From: Arthrobacter alkaliphilus
GTDB lineage: Bacteria; Actinomycetota; Actinomycetes; Actinomycetales; Micrococcaceae
DNA length: 64,000 nucleotides
Direction: 5' to 3'
Assembly: GCF_021483235.1 (NCBI RefSeq)
Contig: NZ_JAKEEC010000022.1
Coordinates: forward strand, 1 to 64,000
Part shown: piece by piece, positions 29,559-38,591 of the stretch
Layout of the letters: every line of letters starts with the position of its first letter
Position numbering within the stretch: the first letter of the stretch is position 1
The notes under the pieces: generated by a model
The model's database searches: none
The model's input: only the letters and a program-made list of their open reading frames with translations
What the model was told of the DNA's origin: nothing
Translations under genes and position numbers: made by a program

Positions 29559-29807
29559 TCAGGCGCAGATCTTGAGGAAGGTCGTGGCGCCGGGCCGTTC
29601 ATGGAAGGTCACCGTGTGGCCTAGATCGTCATGGAAGACGGCCCTTTGGCCGGTCACGGTGATGGTGCCAGATTGGTAGGGGTTGCCCCAGCCTGCAGGG
29701 GGATTGCCGTTACCGTCGTCGAGTGGCTGGTCGGCGACGAAGAAGGTGTCCTGTACCCTCGCCTCGTAGATGCCACAGTGCGTGAAGAGAGCGAAAGGGA
29801 CACTCAA
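29559..29807 (-). CDS. small conserved protein, copy 1 (probable C-terminal fragment)
   Basis: The 82-residue frame begins at a TTG (reads MSVPFALFTHCGIYEARVQD) and is almost identical to the one at 47896-48144 on the other strand, differing only at two residues near the end. DNA similarity extends about 16 bases upstream of the start in both copies and then stops. No good ribosome site is present, so both may be the tail of a longer secreted protein. The content (VHxHG-free, WGNPYQSGTITVTGQRAVFH) suggests a small beta-rich domain. Function unknown. Confidence 0.5.
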   Translation of the reverse strand: MSVPFALFTHCGIYEARVQDTFFVADQPLDDGNGNPPAGWGNPYQSGTITVTGQRAVFHDDLGHTVTFHERPGATTFLKICA

Positions 29808-29936
29808 GCCTGCGGTGGCGGTCGGACTGAAGGGCCCGTTGTTGATTCATCGAAGCTGCCGGTTACGCGGGTTCTTGCCCAAGACCTGGGCGGGGAGCAT
29901 ACTGGCGGTGCCAGCGGCATATCCCTCGAGGAGGGC

Positions 29937-30452
29937 ATGATGAATGCGGACGCACTGCCGGGCGGGAGGACCACCCATGCCAGGGCTCTCCGGGGGCCTC
30001 GGGTCGCCGTCGTCCTTTCCGCGCTGATTTCCTTGGCATTGATCGCGGTGAACATCCGGGCGTCCATTGGCAGACCGGACATGTTAAATGTCGAGGTTCC
30101 GTGGCTGGGTCTGGCCGAGGCAGGCATTCTTCTCCTTGCCGTGTGGCCCGCTTGGAGGGGTCGGCTCTGGGCCGTCTCAGCCCAGACGGTGGTGCTCATC
30201 TTCGTGGTCTTCCATTCTTACTGGCGGCTGGCCACCAGCCACTGGATGAGCGGTGGGGAGGGATTTGCCAAAGGCAACGCAGCCGTCTGGAACACCGGAT
30301 TCGGTGAAGCCTACCTCGTCGTCATGATGCCCTATCTCGTCGTGATTCTCTCCGAGGCCGCCTTCGTCATTCGCCAACTCAGTGTGTCACGTGGGCGGAG
30401 TGGCCCGCGGATACGAGCACCGCGGCGACTGCCGCAACCGCCAGCAACGTAA
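29937..30452 (+). CDS. four-helix membrane protein
   Basis: ATG 29937 (or 29940) follows GAGGAGGG. The 171-residue product has four predicted membrane helices (AVVLSALISLALIAVNIRAS; WLGLAEAGILLLAVWPAW; AVSAQTVVLIFVVFHSYWRL; AYLVVMMPYLVVILSEAAFV) and short charged ends. No family is recognised. The longer frame from 29631 only overlaps the small conserved gene on the other strand. Confidence 0.6.
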   Translation: MMNADALPGGRTTHARALRGPRVAVVLSALISLALIAVNIRASIGRPDMLNVEVPWLGLAEAGILLLAVWPAWRGRLWAVSAQTVVLIFVVFHSYWRLATSHWMSGGEGFAKGNAAVWNTGFGEAYLVVMMPYLVVILSEAAFVIRQLSVSRGRSGPRIRAPRRLPQPPAT

Positions 30453-30913
30453 CAGTCCCACACGGCGGCACTCTGCCAAAACCAGCCGCGCGGGACCGTG
30501 GGTGTCGTCGTGGTATGAGCGCGGTACCACAAGTGCGTGGCAGGCGAAGCTGCCGAGGCGGCTTTCAGGGCTCGTTGCCCGGCGGGCAGTTCAGTAGGGA
30601 CAGAGCGTACTCCCCGCGACGCTGGCAAGCGCAGTTTGGCAAGGGGCAGTTGCGCAGCGTCACGGTCTTTCTAGGCCTTGGCACCGAGGAATGCGGCAGC
30701 ATCGTCGAGATGGTGGTCTCCGGCAATGACGTCACGGTTAGATCGGACGCCGGTACAGCTAACGGGCAGCGCGCGGGTCGGCGTCGAGATGTTGTCAGGC
30801 ATCGAACGTGGTCCGCTCGAGTCGCCCTCGCTGGCGCGCCGTGTTGCATCACACCAGTACGAAACTGTCAAAATGTTGCTAAGGCAGGCACTGAGGTTGC
30901 ACAACATGATGGG

Positions 30914-31516
30914 ATGACTACCCGAATGGCCAGTGTCAGTGCAGAACAGCTCCGCGAGCTGTCCGAACGTTGGAAGAACTTCGATGTCGAGCAGGAGCGG
31001 GCGCTTAAAGAGATGAAAAGCGCCAATGCAGCCGACGAGGAGACGATCCGGGATCTGCATGCACGCATCGCCCGCCGCGAAGAAGAGTTCAAAGAAGAAT
31101 GGACTGACCTGCGAAGCCAGATCCGCGAGGACCGGGACGCCGCGATCAAGAACCTCGTGAAAGAAGGCACCCGGCAGGCCGAGGTCATGCGCATCATGGG
31201 GAATTCGAACAGCCAGCTCCTGAGCCGGCTGTACAAAGAGGCCATGCTCGAACTTCACGAGGAACAGGCAAGTGCGACACCTGCGACCGCCGCAAAAGTG
31301 GCCCTCAGCCACGGAAGCCCGCTTGACCGCCTTCGTGAAGAGCGTGAGCGGCAGGGCCTGACACAGCTTGAATTGGCTACGAAGATGGGCGTCTCGATGT
31401 CGGTGCTGAACAAGATCGAGCGCGGCTCCAAGGGTGAGGTGAAGCTGTCAACGCTGGAGCGCATGGCAAGCGCCCTCGGTGTGCGACTTGCGTTGGACGT
31501 CCTGCCGGATTTCTAA
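30914..31516 (+). CDS. coiled-coil plus XRE helix-turn-helix regulator
   Basis: ATG 30914 gives 200 residues. Residues about 8-90 are highly charged and helical (REEEFKEEWTDLRSQIRED), a likely coiled coil for dimerisation. Residues 138-198 are an XRE-type helix-turn-helix (LTQLELATKMGVSMSVLNKI) like that of HigA antitoxins and phage repressors. A short palindrome GTTGCACAAC lies at about 30896-30905, just upstream, and may be an autoregulatory site. No toxin gene is adjacent, so an orphan regulator is the safest call. Confidence 0.75.
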   Translation: MTTRMASVSAEQLRELSERWKNFDVEQERALKEMKSANAADEETIRDLHARIARREEEFKEEWTDLRSQIREDRDAAIKNLVKEGTRQAEVMRIMGNSNSQLLSRLYKEAMLELHEEQASATPATAAKVALSHGSPLDRLREERERQGLTQLELATKMGVSMSVLNKIERGSKGEVKLSTLERMASALGVRLALDVLPDF

Positions 31517-31577
31517 GCCCGGCCGGGACTCAGCGAGGCGGTTCTCTTGGTGTCCTTCTCCGGTGATGGGCGGGGTG

Positions 31578-33740
31578 TCATCTTTGGGTTTGCGGGGGTG
31601 GGACGCGCAGGCTGCCGTACCGCTCCATTCGGTGCCACCGAAGATGCACTCCGGCCAACGCCGTGACAACCGACTGGATGACGACGAGATACATGAGTTG
31701 ACGATAAACGAATTGCTGGAGCGGCAGGGTCCACAGTGGTCCGAACCGCTCCTTGTCGAGCCGGAAAGCGTAGGCAGCCATGAGGAATTGGACTAGAAGG
31801 AACGCGAGCCAGAGCAAGGCAATCCGGACCGGGTCAAGGAAGATCAGCCCGTAGATGGCAAACACATCGACTATCGGCGCAAACAGCGGCAAGAGCACCT
31901 GCAGCACAAGCAGGTAGCCGAGTCCGCGGCGGCCGAGCTTCCCTGCCTGCCCGCCTTGGAAAACCGCGCCGCGGTGCTTCCACATGGCTTGGAGCGTGCC
32001 GTAGCACCAGCGGTATCGCTGCTTCCAGAGCGCGCCAAGGCTTGCGGGCGCCTCCGTCCAGGCTCTCGCATTGTCCTGATAAACCACGCGCCAACCGTCG
32101 CGGCACAACGACATCGTCAGGTCGGTGTCCTCCGCGAGGGTGTCGTCGCTGACGCCGCCTACCCGCAAGAGCGCGTCGCGTCGGAAAGCGCCGATGGCGC
32201 CGGGCACGGTCGGCATGCACTCAGCGATGTCGAACAGCCGACGGTCGAGGTTGAACCCAACCACGTACTCGACGTGCTGCCATGCCCCGAGGAGGCCGCC
32301 CCGGGTCGCGATCTTTGTGTTCCCCGAGATGGCGCCGATCCGAGGATCGGCGAATGGCTGAATGAGCGCGCGGACGGTGTCCGGCTCGAACACCGTGTCG
32401 CCGTCGACCATCACCACGATTTCGTGGGAAGCCAGCCCGAGGCCAGCGTTGAGGGCCGAGGGCTTCCCGCCGTTCTCTTTCCGGACCACGCGCACGTTCG
32501 GCAATCCGAGGGCCTCGGCGAGGTCCGCGGTCCCGTCCGTCGAGCCGTCGTCGACAACGATGATCTCGACGGGGTGGTTCGATGCCGCAATAGACCGCAC
32601 AGCAGCCTCGATTCCGGCCGACTCGTTGTAGGCGGGGACGATAACCGTGACAGGTTCCGTCACTTCCGGACGAATGGGTGCGGTGCCGCGGCGGCCGGGC
32701 GTCTGGGCGCGCCGGGCGGCGCGGCGATGGCGCGCCGCGAACCCGGTCACAAGGACGGCACGGATGAAAGTCACGACGCCGGCGACGACAAGCGCCCAGG
32801 AGATCGCCGTGACAACCCAATCGCTCAGCCGCAGTCCCCAAACGAACGCGGCACCGCTCAATTGCTCGGCCATGGTTGCGTCCCGCATGCTCGCGATGCC
32901 CACCGCCTCACCCACGGTCGTGACGCGGAATCCCTGGCCGGCAAAGCTCGTTAGGCTCGCGTCGAGGGCGGCGACGCTCTGCTCGCGGTCTCCCCCGCCG
33001 TCGTGCATCAGCAACACTTGGCCCTGGGGGCCGGACGGCGTGAGATTCTTCTCGATCGTCGCGACTCCTGGTCTTTGCCAGTCTTCGCTGTCCTTCGTCG
33101 TGAGCACCGTGAGGTAGCCCTGGTTCGCGGCGGCCTGCATAGCGGTCCACGTGCCGTTCGTGACGGCATCGTTCTCGGAGCTGTACGGCGGGCGCATGAG
33201 CGTGGCGGCTCGGCCGGTGATGCCGGCGATCACTTCCTGGTCGCCTTGCACTTCAAGCTGCTGACGCCACGCGGGCGCGCTCCCGAGGTCGGCGTGGGTC
33301 AGCGTATGCACGCCGACCTCGTCGCCGTCGGCGATCATGCGCTCCACGAGTTCGGGGTGGTCAAGCACGGCGGAACCGACCACGAAGAAAGTTGCGTGGA
33401 CGTGGTGCGTCTCGAGAACGTCGAGGATCTTCGGCGTCCACTCGGGGTCAGGACCGTCGTCGAACGTGAGCGCGAGGGTGCGATCCGGAGGGCCGACAGT
33501 GCGGACGGTACCTCCGCGGGAATCCACCAAGGGTCCGCCGTGGGTCACCGCATCCGGGACGGCGCTGGCGGAGCCGCCCGCAGGAACAGAGTCGTTTCCG
33601 ATTCCGGCGAGGTGGTGCAAGTATCCCTGCACGGTAAGGGCAACACCGATCGCAATCAGGACAGCTGTCATGACGACCCAGTGCGCCGTCACCCGGGCAG
33701 GAACGACGTCTTGTCCATGCTTTCGGCGTGGCAAACTCAT
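31578..33740 (-). CDS. polysaccharide deacetylase-glycosyltransferase 2 fusion
   Basis: This 720-residue membrane protein starts with a membrane anchor (residues 23-45). An outer polysaccharide deacetylase domain (about 85-290) carries TFDDGPD and VGVHTLTHADL, the metal-site motifs. Two further membrane helices precede a cytoplasmic GT2 domain (about 365-595) with DDGSTDG, VDGDTVF, AEDTDLT and QRYRW, and a C-terminal helix bundle follows. It resembles a fusion of the synthase and deacetylase functions of poly-N-acetylglucosamine export systems, so it probably makes and trims a cell-surface beta-glycan. It overlaps the upstream gene by 4 bases. The deleted sister copy is at 3.7-4.7 kb. Confidence 0.88.
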   Translation of the reverse strand: MSLPRRKHGQDVVPARVTAHWVVMTAVLIAIGVALTVQGYLHHLAGIGNDSVPAGGSASAVPDAVTHGGPLVDSRGGTVRTVGPPDRTLALTFDDGPDPEWTPKILDVLETHHVHATFFVVGSAVLDHPELVERMIADGDEVGVHTLTHADLGSAPAWRQQLEVQGDQEVIAGITGRAATLMRPPYSSENDAVTNGTWTAMQAAANQGYLTVLTTKDSEDWQRPGVATIEKNLTPSGPQGQVLLMHDGGGDREQSVAALDASLTSFAGQGFRVTTVGEAVGIASMRDATMAEQLSGAAFVWGLRLSDWVVTAISWALVVAGVVTFIRAVLVTGFAARHRRAARRAQTPGRRGTAPIRPEVTEPVTVIVPAYNESAGIEAAVRSIAASNHPVEIIVVDDGSTDGTADLAEALGLPNVRVVRKENGGKPSALNAGLGLASHEIVVMVDGDTVFEPDTVRALIQPFADPRIGAISGNTKIATRGGLLGAWQHVEYVVGFNLDRRLFDIAECMPTVPGAIGAFRRDALLRVGGVSDDTLAEDTDLTMSLCRDGWRVVYQDNARAWTEAPASLGALWKQRYRWCYGTLQAMWKHRGAVFQGGQAGKLGRRGLGYLLVLQVLLPLFAPIVDVFAIYGLIFLDPVRIALLWLAFLLVQFLMAAYAFRLDKERFGPLWTLPLQQFVYRQLMYLVVIQSVVTALAGVHLRWHRMERYGSLRVPPPQTQR

Positions 33741-34409
33741 GGGTGCGCTGGTGCGGACGGCCGGACTGTCCTTCCAGGCGCCGCCCCGCTCTTGCCCGCA
33801 GATGACTGCACGGTGGTCGGTGCGATCGTAGCAACCGGGGCGGCAGGTCCCGCCACGGTGGCGCCGCCGACAGGCGGTGCAACTGTGGCGCCGGGGACCG
33901 GGGCCGCCGGTGCGGGCAACACGGTTCGCGCCAGAGGCCCGGCCGCCGCGGAGTCACCGGACCCCGGCCCGGACCCCTGGGAAGCCGGCACGGGCGGGGA
34001 TGCGGGCGGGTCACCCGCGGAGGGAACGACCCGGGCCTCCGGGACGGCCGGGCTGACGGGGAACGGAAGATACGGCGCCGCAATGTTGGGGCCGCCGACA
34101 ACCGCGACGAGCAGAAGGGAAAGATATCCTGCCACGACGGCCAACGCCCCGATGCCAAGGACTTTGAGACGCCGCAGGCGCCGGCCGGAGGCATCGACAA
34201 AAACCGGCCTGCCCGGAACCGGGTAACTGTGTACATCGGGTGTTTCGTTAAAAGCCGCCATCGGGCACCAATCTTAGCGGATTGAGCCCTTCCCTACCTT
34301 GCCCTCACATCGAATCGACAGGATATGTGCCGTAATGTCCGACCGCGCTCCCGTGACACCTTGCGCTGCGCCATGCCGAGACGGCCGCCAAGAAAAGACG
34401 GCGAGACTT
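31728..34409. repeat. intact copy of a duplicated segment (partner 3685-4852)
   Basis: The two segments lie in the same orientation and share nearly identical DNA at both ends. The other copy lacks about 1.5 kb. The duplicated unit includes some 140 bases upstream of the first gene, hence presumably its promoter. Confidence 0.8.
33737..34261 (-). CDS. proline-rich one-pass membrane partner of the glycosyltransferase
   Basis: The 174-residue protein has an N-terminal cytoplasmic segment, one membrane helix (about residues 35-57, LGIGALAVVAGYLSLLLVAV) and a long Pro/Ala/Gly-rich outer tail. Translation is coupled to the deacetylase-glycosyltransferase fusion by an ATGA overlap, so it is probably an accessory subunit for polymer synthesis or passage. 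Its first 71 residues are also kept in the deleted copy at 4709. Confidence 0.75.
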   Translation of the reverse strand: MAAFNETPDVHSYPVPGRPVFVDASGRRLRRLKVLGIGALAVVAGYLSLLLVAVVGGPNIAAPYLPFPVSPAVPEARVVPSAGDPPASPPVPASQGSGPGSGDSAAAGPLARTVLPAPAAPVPGATVAPPVGGATVAGPAAPVATIAPTTVQSSAGKSGAAPGRTVRPSAPAHP

Positions 34410-34923
34410 TAACGAGGTGGACGTGCTGAGGACCAACGACGAATCGCGGACACCAGCAATCAAATCCTTCCGTCTGCGGGCGCAGTTGGATTAAAACGGG
34501 CCAGGATAGGCAGAGGGCTGAGGCTGTCCGCAGACGGCCCAGCCCTCGAACCGCCCCCTACCAGCCCGCCGGTGGCGGAGGTGGAACAACTGCAGGTCGA
34601 TCGGAGCAGGTTGCCGTGTTTTGCCATCCGTTGTTCCCACCTTGGTCGGTGACCTGGAACTCGGAGGTGCCAGATAACGGTGATGGTGGTTTCGCCGGCC
34701 ATGACGTGGACCTTCCTTAGGATGTGGTTGAGGGTGGTGGCCTCGGTCTCAGGAGTGTCTTTCTCCGCGTCGTACGAAGGGGCTGCCGGATCCGGTTCCA
34801 CGAGGTAGGGATGGATGAGCGGGACGTTGTGGTTCTGGAAGGGTTCGCTTCCTCCCCGAACCAGTCACGGTCCGGTCGAAGCGGCGGGCGGTGAGAGCAA
34901 ACCGTTCCTGCCCGGTGTGTTCA
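34410..34923. other. gap without confident gene
   Basis: A minus-strand frame of 113 codons (34460-34801) exists but has no recognisable domain or ribosome site. I see no RNA gene or clear regulatory structure. Confidence 0.3.
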
Positions 34924-35100
34924 TCAGGCCGCCTTGTGGTGCAGGGCTGCCTGCACCAATTTGTCGCGGCACAGACCGGCCCAGTGGTCAGTGGGAGCCA
35001 AATTGTAGGAAGGCTTCAGCTCTTCGACGTGGAGCTCTTCGACGTCGAAGGCGGCCGTCAAGTCGGCAGTCGATTTCGAAACAACGTAGCGTCCGCACAT
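34924..35100 (-). pseudogene. SRAP (HMCES/YedK) N-terminal fragment
   Basis: It begins MCGRYVVSKSTADLTAAF, with the catalytic Cys2 of SOS-response-associated peptidases. PSYNLAPT follows, the conserved Asn-Ala-Pro-Thr region that lines the DNA-crosslink pocket. After 59 codons the frame ends in unrelated sequence. The full family is about 220 residues, so this is a truncated remnant. Confidence 0.65.
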
Positions 35101-35142
35101 CGCTTCATCATGCCGCAGGCCCCCATTGGTGTCAGGACACAC

Positions 35143-35568
35143 ATGCGTGTGAATGCTTGTCGGCCAGTGCTGCCGGATGGACCCTTGAACCGTGGAAGCA
35201 TCAGATCCTTTACCCCCTGGCCGGTACAGCGGAAGCGGTGCAGCTGTTGCGGCCGACTTATGGGCGGCAGCAAACGTAAGGATGCTGTGTACTGCTCGGC
35301 CAAGTGCCGAGACCAGGTGTACCGCCACCGCCGTCGCACCGCCGCCGTGAACCTTGCTGAGTTGGAACGGCTTCTCTCCGTGGGCGAGGATGGCGCGCCG
35401 CGGTGCGCCGAATGCGGCCAGATATTCCCGCCGGACGTGCGCCGGGTACCCCGGTCCGATCGCCGCTATTGTTCAGGCGCTTGCCGGACACGCGCATGGC
35501 GAGCCCGCAAAGCGTCGGCACAAGCCATCACAAAATCGACAGTTGTGACAACTCGCGCCGACGGCTAA
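35143..35568 (+). CDS. small double zinc-finger protein
   Basis: The C-terminal part carries two treble-clef-like cysteine clusters: CSCCGR followed by YCSAKCRDQVYRHRRR, and CAECGQ followed by YCSGACRTRAWRARK. Such tandem MYND/FCS-like fingers occur in small actinobacterial proteins, often on mobile DNA, and probably bind nucleic acid. The start is uncertain: ATG 35143 gives 141 residues, but a shorter version from near 35220 is possible. The 5' part overlaps the SRAP remnant's surroundings. Confidence 0.5.
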   Translation: MRVNACRPVLPDGPLNRGSIRSFTPWPVQRKRCSCCGRLMGGSKRKDAVYCSAKCRDQVYRHRRRTAAVNLAELERLLSVGEDGAPRCAECGQIFPPDVRRVPRSDRRYCSGACRTRAWRARKASAQAITKSTVVTTRADG

Positions 35569-35577
35569 ACAGGTTTC

Positions 35578-35838
35578 CTAAGAATTGGTACTGATCACGA
35601 TCATGCGGCCACCTCCTTGCACCTGCGCTCCGGCAGCTGCCAGGGCTTCTTCATGGGTCCCGGCCGTGTCGGTGACATGGCTGAATGAGCCGCCCGACGC
35701 TTCGATAGTGCCGGTAACTTCCACCGCAACAGACCGAGGCTGGGTCGTCTCGGAGGCGCGCCGCCACCTGAAGCCATTGGGGGGACCGGAGGTCGCTACG
35801 ATCCTTCGGCCTTCAGTCGAGACAACTTCAGAGCGCAC
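35578..35838 (-). CDS. possible small conserved protein
   Basis: The 86-residue frame contains VAVEVTGTIEASGGSFSHVT, then TAGTHEEALAAAGAQVQGGG and a beta-strand end RMIVIST. It reads like a small alpha/beta domain rather than a random frame. The N-terminal 30 residues may not be coding. No family is recognised. Confidence 0.35.
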   Translation of the reverse strand: MRSEVVSTEGRRIVATSGPPNGFRWRRASETTQPRSVAVEVTGTIEASGGSFSHVTDTAGTHEEALAAAGAQVQGGGRMIVISTNS

Positions 35839-35930
35839 ACTCCCCCGTTTCGGGGGTCTCGACGAGACGCGAGGCGGGCAGTCGGCGACGTCGATGACGT
35901 TGGCGATTCATGGAGTGCAGGAAGCAGGGA

Positions 35931-37373
35931 TCAGGCGGCGCAGCAGGAGAGTTTGGAGACATCCGTGGTGTAGGACTGGGCAGCGATCTTGATGCCTTCG
36001 GCCATGGTCAGGTAGGGGCTCCACAGGTTTGCTACCTGTTCGACGGTCATTCCCGCTTCCAGAATGTAGACCCCGGCTGCGGCGAGGTCACCGGCGTCCT
36101 TCGCGACGGCTGTGATGCCCAGGATCCGTCCGGTGTCGGCGTCTGCGACGATTTTGATGAGGCCGCGGGTGTCACGGTTCACGAGTGCTCTGGGCACGTA
36201 CTTCAGGGGCAGGACCCGGCACTCGCACCGGATGCCGGCCTCGTTCGCTTCCTTGTCTGTCATCCCAACGGCGGCCAGGGCCGGGCTGGTGAACGCGACC
36301 CGGGGCAGGTGCCGGTAGTCGACCTCTCGGCCGGCCTGGGTGAAGGCGTTCTCCACCATCAGGGAACCGTGCGCGGCGGCGGCGTAGACGAATTGGCGGT
36401 GACCGGTCACGTCCCCGGCGGCCCAGATGCGTTTGTTCGAGCTGGTCAGTTGGCTGTTGACCAGGATCTCGCCGCGGTCCCCGGTCTTGACGCCGACCGC
36501 TGCCAGGTTCAGGTCTTCCGTGACTGGGCGGCGTCCGGTGGCGACGAGCACCTTCGCGGCACGGAATTCCTCCTGCCGGCCGGAGATGGTCGCATTCGCA
36601 ACAATCCCTCCGGTGGCCGGGTCCGTGCGCACAGACGACAAGGTAGCGCTGCGGATTACGCGGATGCCCTCGTCGGCGAAGACATCCATCAAGGCGCGGG
36701 AGGCGTCGGGTTCTTCGGTGGAGGCCAGGCGGGAGCGGAGCAGCATGGTCACCTTGGAGCCGAGGCGGGCGAAGAGCTGGGCCTGTTCCAGGGCCACGTA
36801 TCCGCCGCCGATGACCAGTAAGGAGTCGGGGACCTCTTCGAGTTCCATCGCTGTGCTGGAGGTCAGGTATTCCGTGTCCTGCAGGCCCTCGATCGGGGGC
36901 ACCCACGGGACGGAGCCGGTGGCCACCAGGTAATGCGCGGCCCTCACGGATTCCCGGACCCCGTCCTCTGCGGTGATTTCCAGGACGGGATCGTCCGGGG
37001 TTCCGGCGAAGATGGCATTGCCGTGGCTCAGTTCCCACCCGTAGTCCGAGATCAGGTCTGCGTATTTCTCCGAACGCATGGTTTCTACGAGGGAACGCTT
37101 CCCGCCGTTCAGCGCTGCCATGTCTACCGGCCCGGTTGAAGTGCTGATGCCGGGGAACCGGCCTGCTGCGTCCAGGGCGCCATGCCTGGCTTCTGCCGCG
37201 GCGAGGAGCGCCTTGGACGGCACGCAGCCGGTGTTCACGCAGGTCCCGCCGAGGGTGGAACGCTCGATCATCAGGACACGTTTGCCCAGGTTGCTCGCCC
37301 TGATCGCGGCGGCGAACGCGCCGCCGCCGGAGCCGATCACGGCCAGATCAAAATCCAGTGTTGGTTCAGACAT
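35931..37373 (-). CDS. merA: mercuric reductase-type flavin disulfide reductase, copy 1
   Basis: ATG 37373 follows GGAGG and gives 480 residues. FAD motif GSGGGAFAAAIRAS and the redox pair in GGTCVNTGCVPSK are followed by an NAD(P)H motif (IGGGYVALEQAQ) and FAD motif IWAAGDVTG. The C-terminal vicinal pair LSCCA marks MerA, which hands Hg(II) to the active site and reduces it to Hg(0). There is no N-terminal HMA domain. No merR, merT, merP or merB is adjacent. It diverges from a haloacid dehalogenase gene and is paralogous to 57367-58812. Confidence 0.85.
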   Translation of the reverse strand: MSEPTLDFDLAVIGSGGGAFAAAIRASNLGKRVLMIERSTLGGTCVNTGCVPSKALLAAAEARHGALDAAGRFPGISTSTGPVDMAALNGGKRSLVETMRSEKYADLISDYGWELSHGNAIFAGTPDDPVLEITAEDGVRESVRAAHYLVATGSVPWVPPIEGLQDTEYLTSSTAMELEEVPDSLLVIGGGYVALEQAQLFARLGSKVTMLLRSRLASTEEPDASRALMDVFADEGIRVIRSATLSSVRTDPATGGIVANATISGRQEEFRAAKVLVATGRRPVTEDLNLAAVGVKTGDRGEILVNSQLTSSNKRIWAAGDVTGHRQFVYAAAAHGSLMVENAFTQAGREVDYRHLPRVAFTSPALAAVGMTDKEANEAGIRCECRVLPLKYVPRALVNRDTRGLIKIVADADTGRILGITAVAKDAGDLAAAGVYILEAGMTVEQVANLWSPYLTMAEGIKIAAQSYTTDVSKLSCCAA

Positions 37374-37530
37374 GAAATCCTCCAAAGTCGTACAGCACCG
37401 CCGGCTGGGAACGCCGAGTCCTCACCGTAGTCTAGGCACGCCGGTCACTGCAGGCGTTCCCGGTTCCTTATCTCCCCGGAGCGCGGCAGACTTGCACCGG
37501 AGACCTACAGGACCATCACAAGGAGAATCC

Positions 37531-38211
37531 ATGAGTACCGCAATCTCGGTCGTCGTCTTTGATGTCAATGAAACCCTGTCGGATATGTCGCCCATGGGGG
37601 AACGCTTCAGCGAGGTCGGGGCGCCGGCTGAACTGGCCAAACTCTGGTTCGCCGTCCTGTTGCGTGACGGCTTCGCACTGGCGGCCAGCGGAGACAACGG
37701 ATCGTTCGCGGCCCTTGGCGCCGGCGCACTCCGGGGACTTCTTACCGGAAGGAAGCTGAACCGCCCTCTTGATGCGGCGGTCGACCATATCATGGGCGGT
37801 CTGGCCGGCCTAGGCGTACATTCCGATGTCCCCGAGGGGATCAGGGCCCTCGCCGCTGCAGGGTTCACGCTGATCACCCTGAGTAACGGCTCGGCCAGGA
37901 TCGCCGAGCAGTTGTTCAGCGAGGCCGGGGTCCGTGACGTATTTGAGTCGCTGCTTTCGGTCGAAGACGCCCCCGCATGGAAGCCTGCCCGAGCCTCCTA
38001 TGAATATGCCGCCGCCGCTTCGGGGGTCGATCCAACCGGCATGCTGCTGGTCGCCGTTCATCCATGGGATATCCACGGCGCCGCCCGTGCCGGGCTCCGG
38101 ACGGCGTGGCTGAACAGGACAGGGGCTAGCTACCCGGGCTACTTTGAGGCTCCTGAATTCACAGTTACCGCCCTGACCGACCTTCCCGCGGCCGTGGCAG
38201 CAGCGCACTGA
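37531..38211 (+). CDS. haloacid dehalogenase type II, copy 1
   Basis: ATG 37531 follows AAGGAG and gives 226 residues. HAD motif I is FDVNETLSD (nucleophilic Asp), motif II TLSNGS, motif III Lys in APAWKPA and motif IV around VAVHPWDIHGA. These fit L-2-haloacid dehalogenase-like enzymes. The paralogue at 60752-61426 is also beside a merA gene, so a linked role is likely, but the substrate is unknown. Confidence 0.85.
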   Translation: MSTAISVVVFDVNETLSDMSPMGERFSEVGAPAELAKLWFAVLLRDGFALAASGDNGSFAALGAGALRGLLTGRKLNRPLDAAVDHIMGGLAGLGVHSDVPEGIRALAAAGFTLITLSNGSARIAEQLFSEAGVRDVFESLLSVEDAPAWKPARASYEYAAAASGVDPTGMLLVAVHPWDIHGAARAGLRTAWLNRTGASYPGYFEAPEFTVTALTDLPAAVAAAH

Positions 38212-38335
38212 CGACGACAGTGGCCGCTGGCTGCTGGTTTGAGAGATGAGACCCGGTGGGGTGGAAGCGTGCCGATGCTCCCTTCCACCTTCCACGGGCC
38301 TAGCCCGTAAGTTCCGGGACTGCGGGAAGGTGCAG

Positions 38336-38395
38336 TTACATGTCGGCATAGTGGTTGAAGTAGTTGATGTAAAGGTTGGCCGCGATGTGGGCGAA
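38336..38395 (-). pseudogene. ahpD C-terminal stub
   Basis: The minus strand reads FAHIAANLYINYFNHYADM and a stop. This matches FAHIAANLFTNYFNHYAGT of the intact AhpD-like gene at 61907-62455. Only these 20 codons survive. Position after the dehalogenase mirrors the intact locus. Nothing else is recognised between 38212 and 38591. Confidence 0.75.
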
Positions 38396-38591
38396 CGGTA
38401 GCGGAGGGCGTCATCCAAGGCCGCGTCTGACATGCGGAGTCCCCTCCATGAGGTCTCGGCGACTGGCGCGCCGCTCCGTTACAGGTGACGTGTGCAAGTC
38501 TTGACGTGTACCCGGACGATCCCCTTGGCAGGCACGTCGCTAGTATGGACAAACCCCAAACTATGAACCCCTATTGAAATGAGGAATTCCT

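Noticed and set aside
30515..30913. N-terminal extension of the XRE protein
   Set aside because: It is arginine-rich, shadow-like sequence, and a plausible start and upstream palindrome lie near 30914.
37078..37530. N-terminal extension of the first haloacid dehalogenase
   Set aside because: It is antisense to merA. A ribosome site and family start are at 37531.
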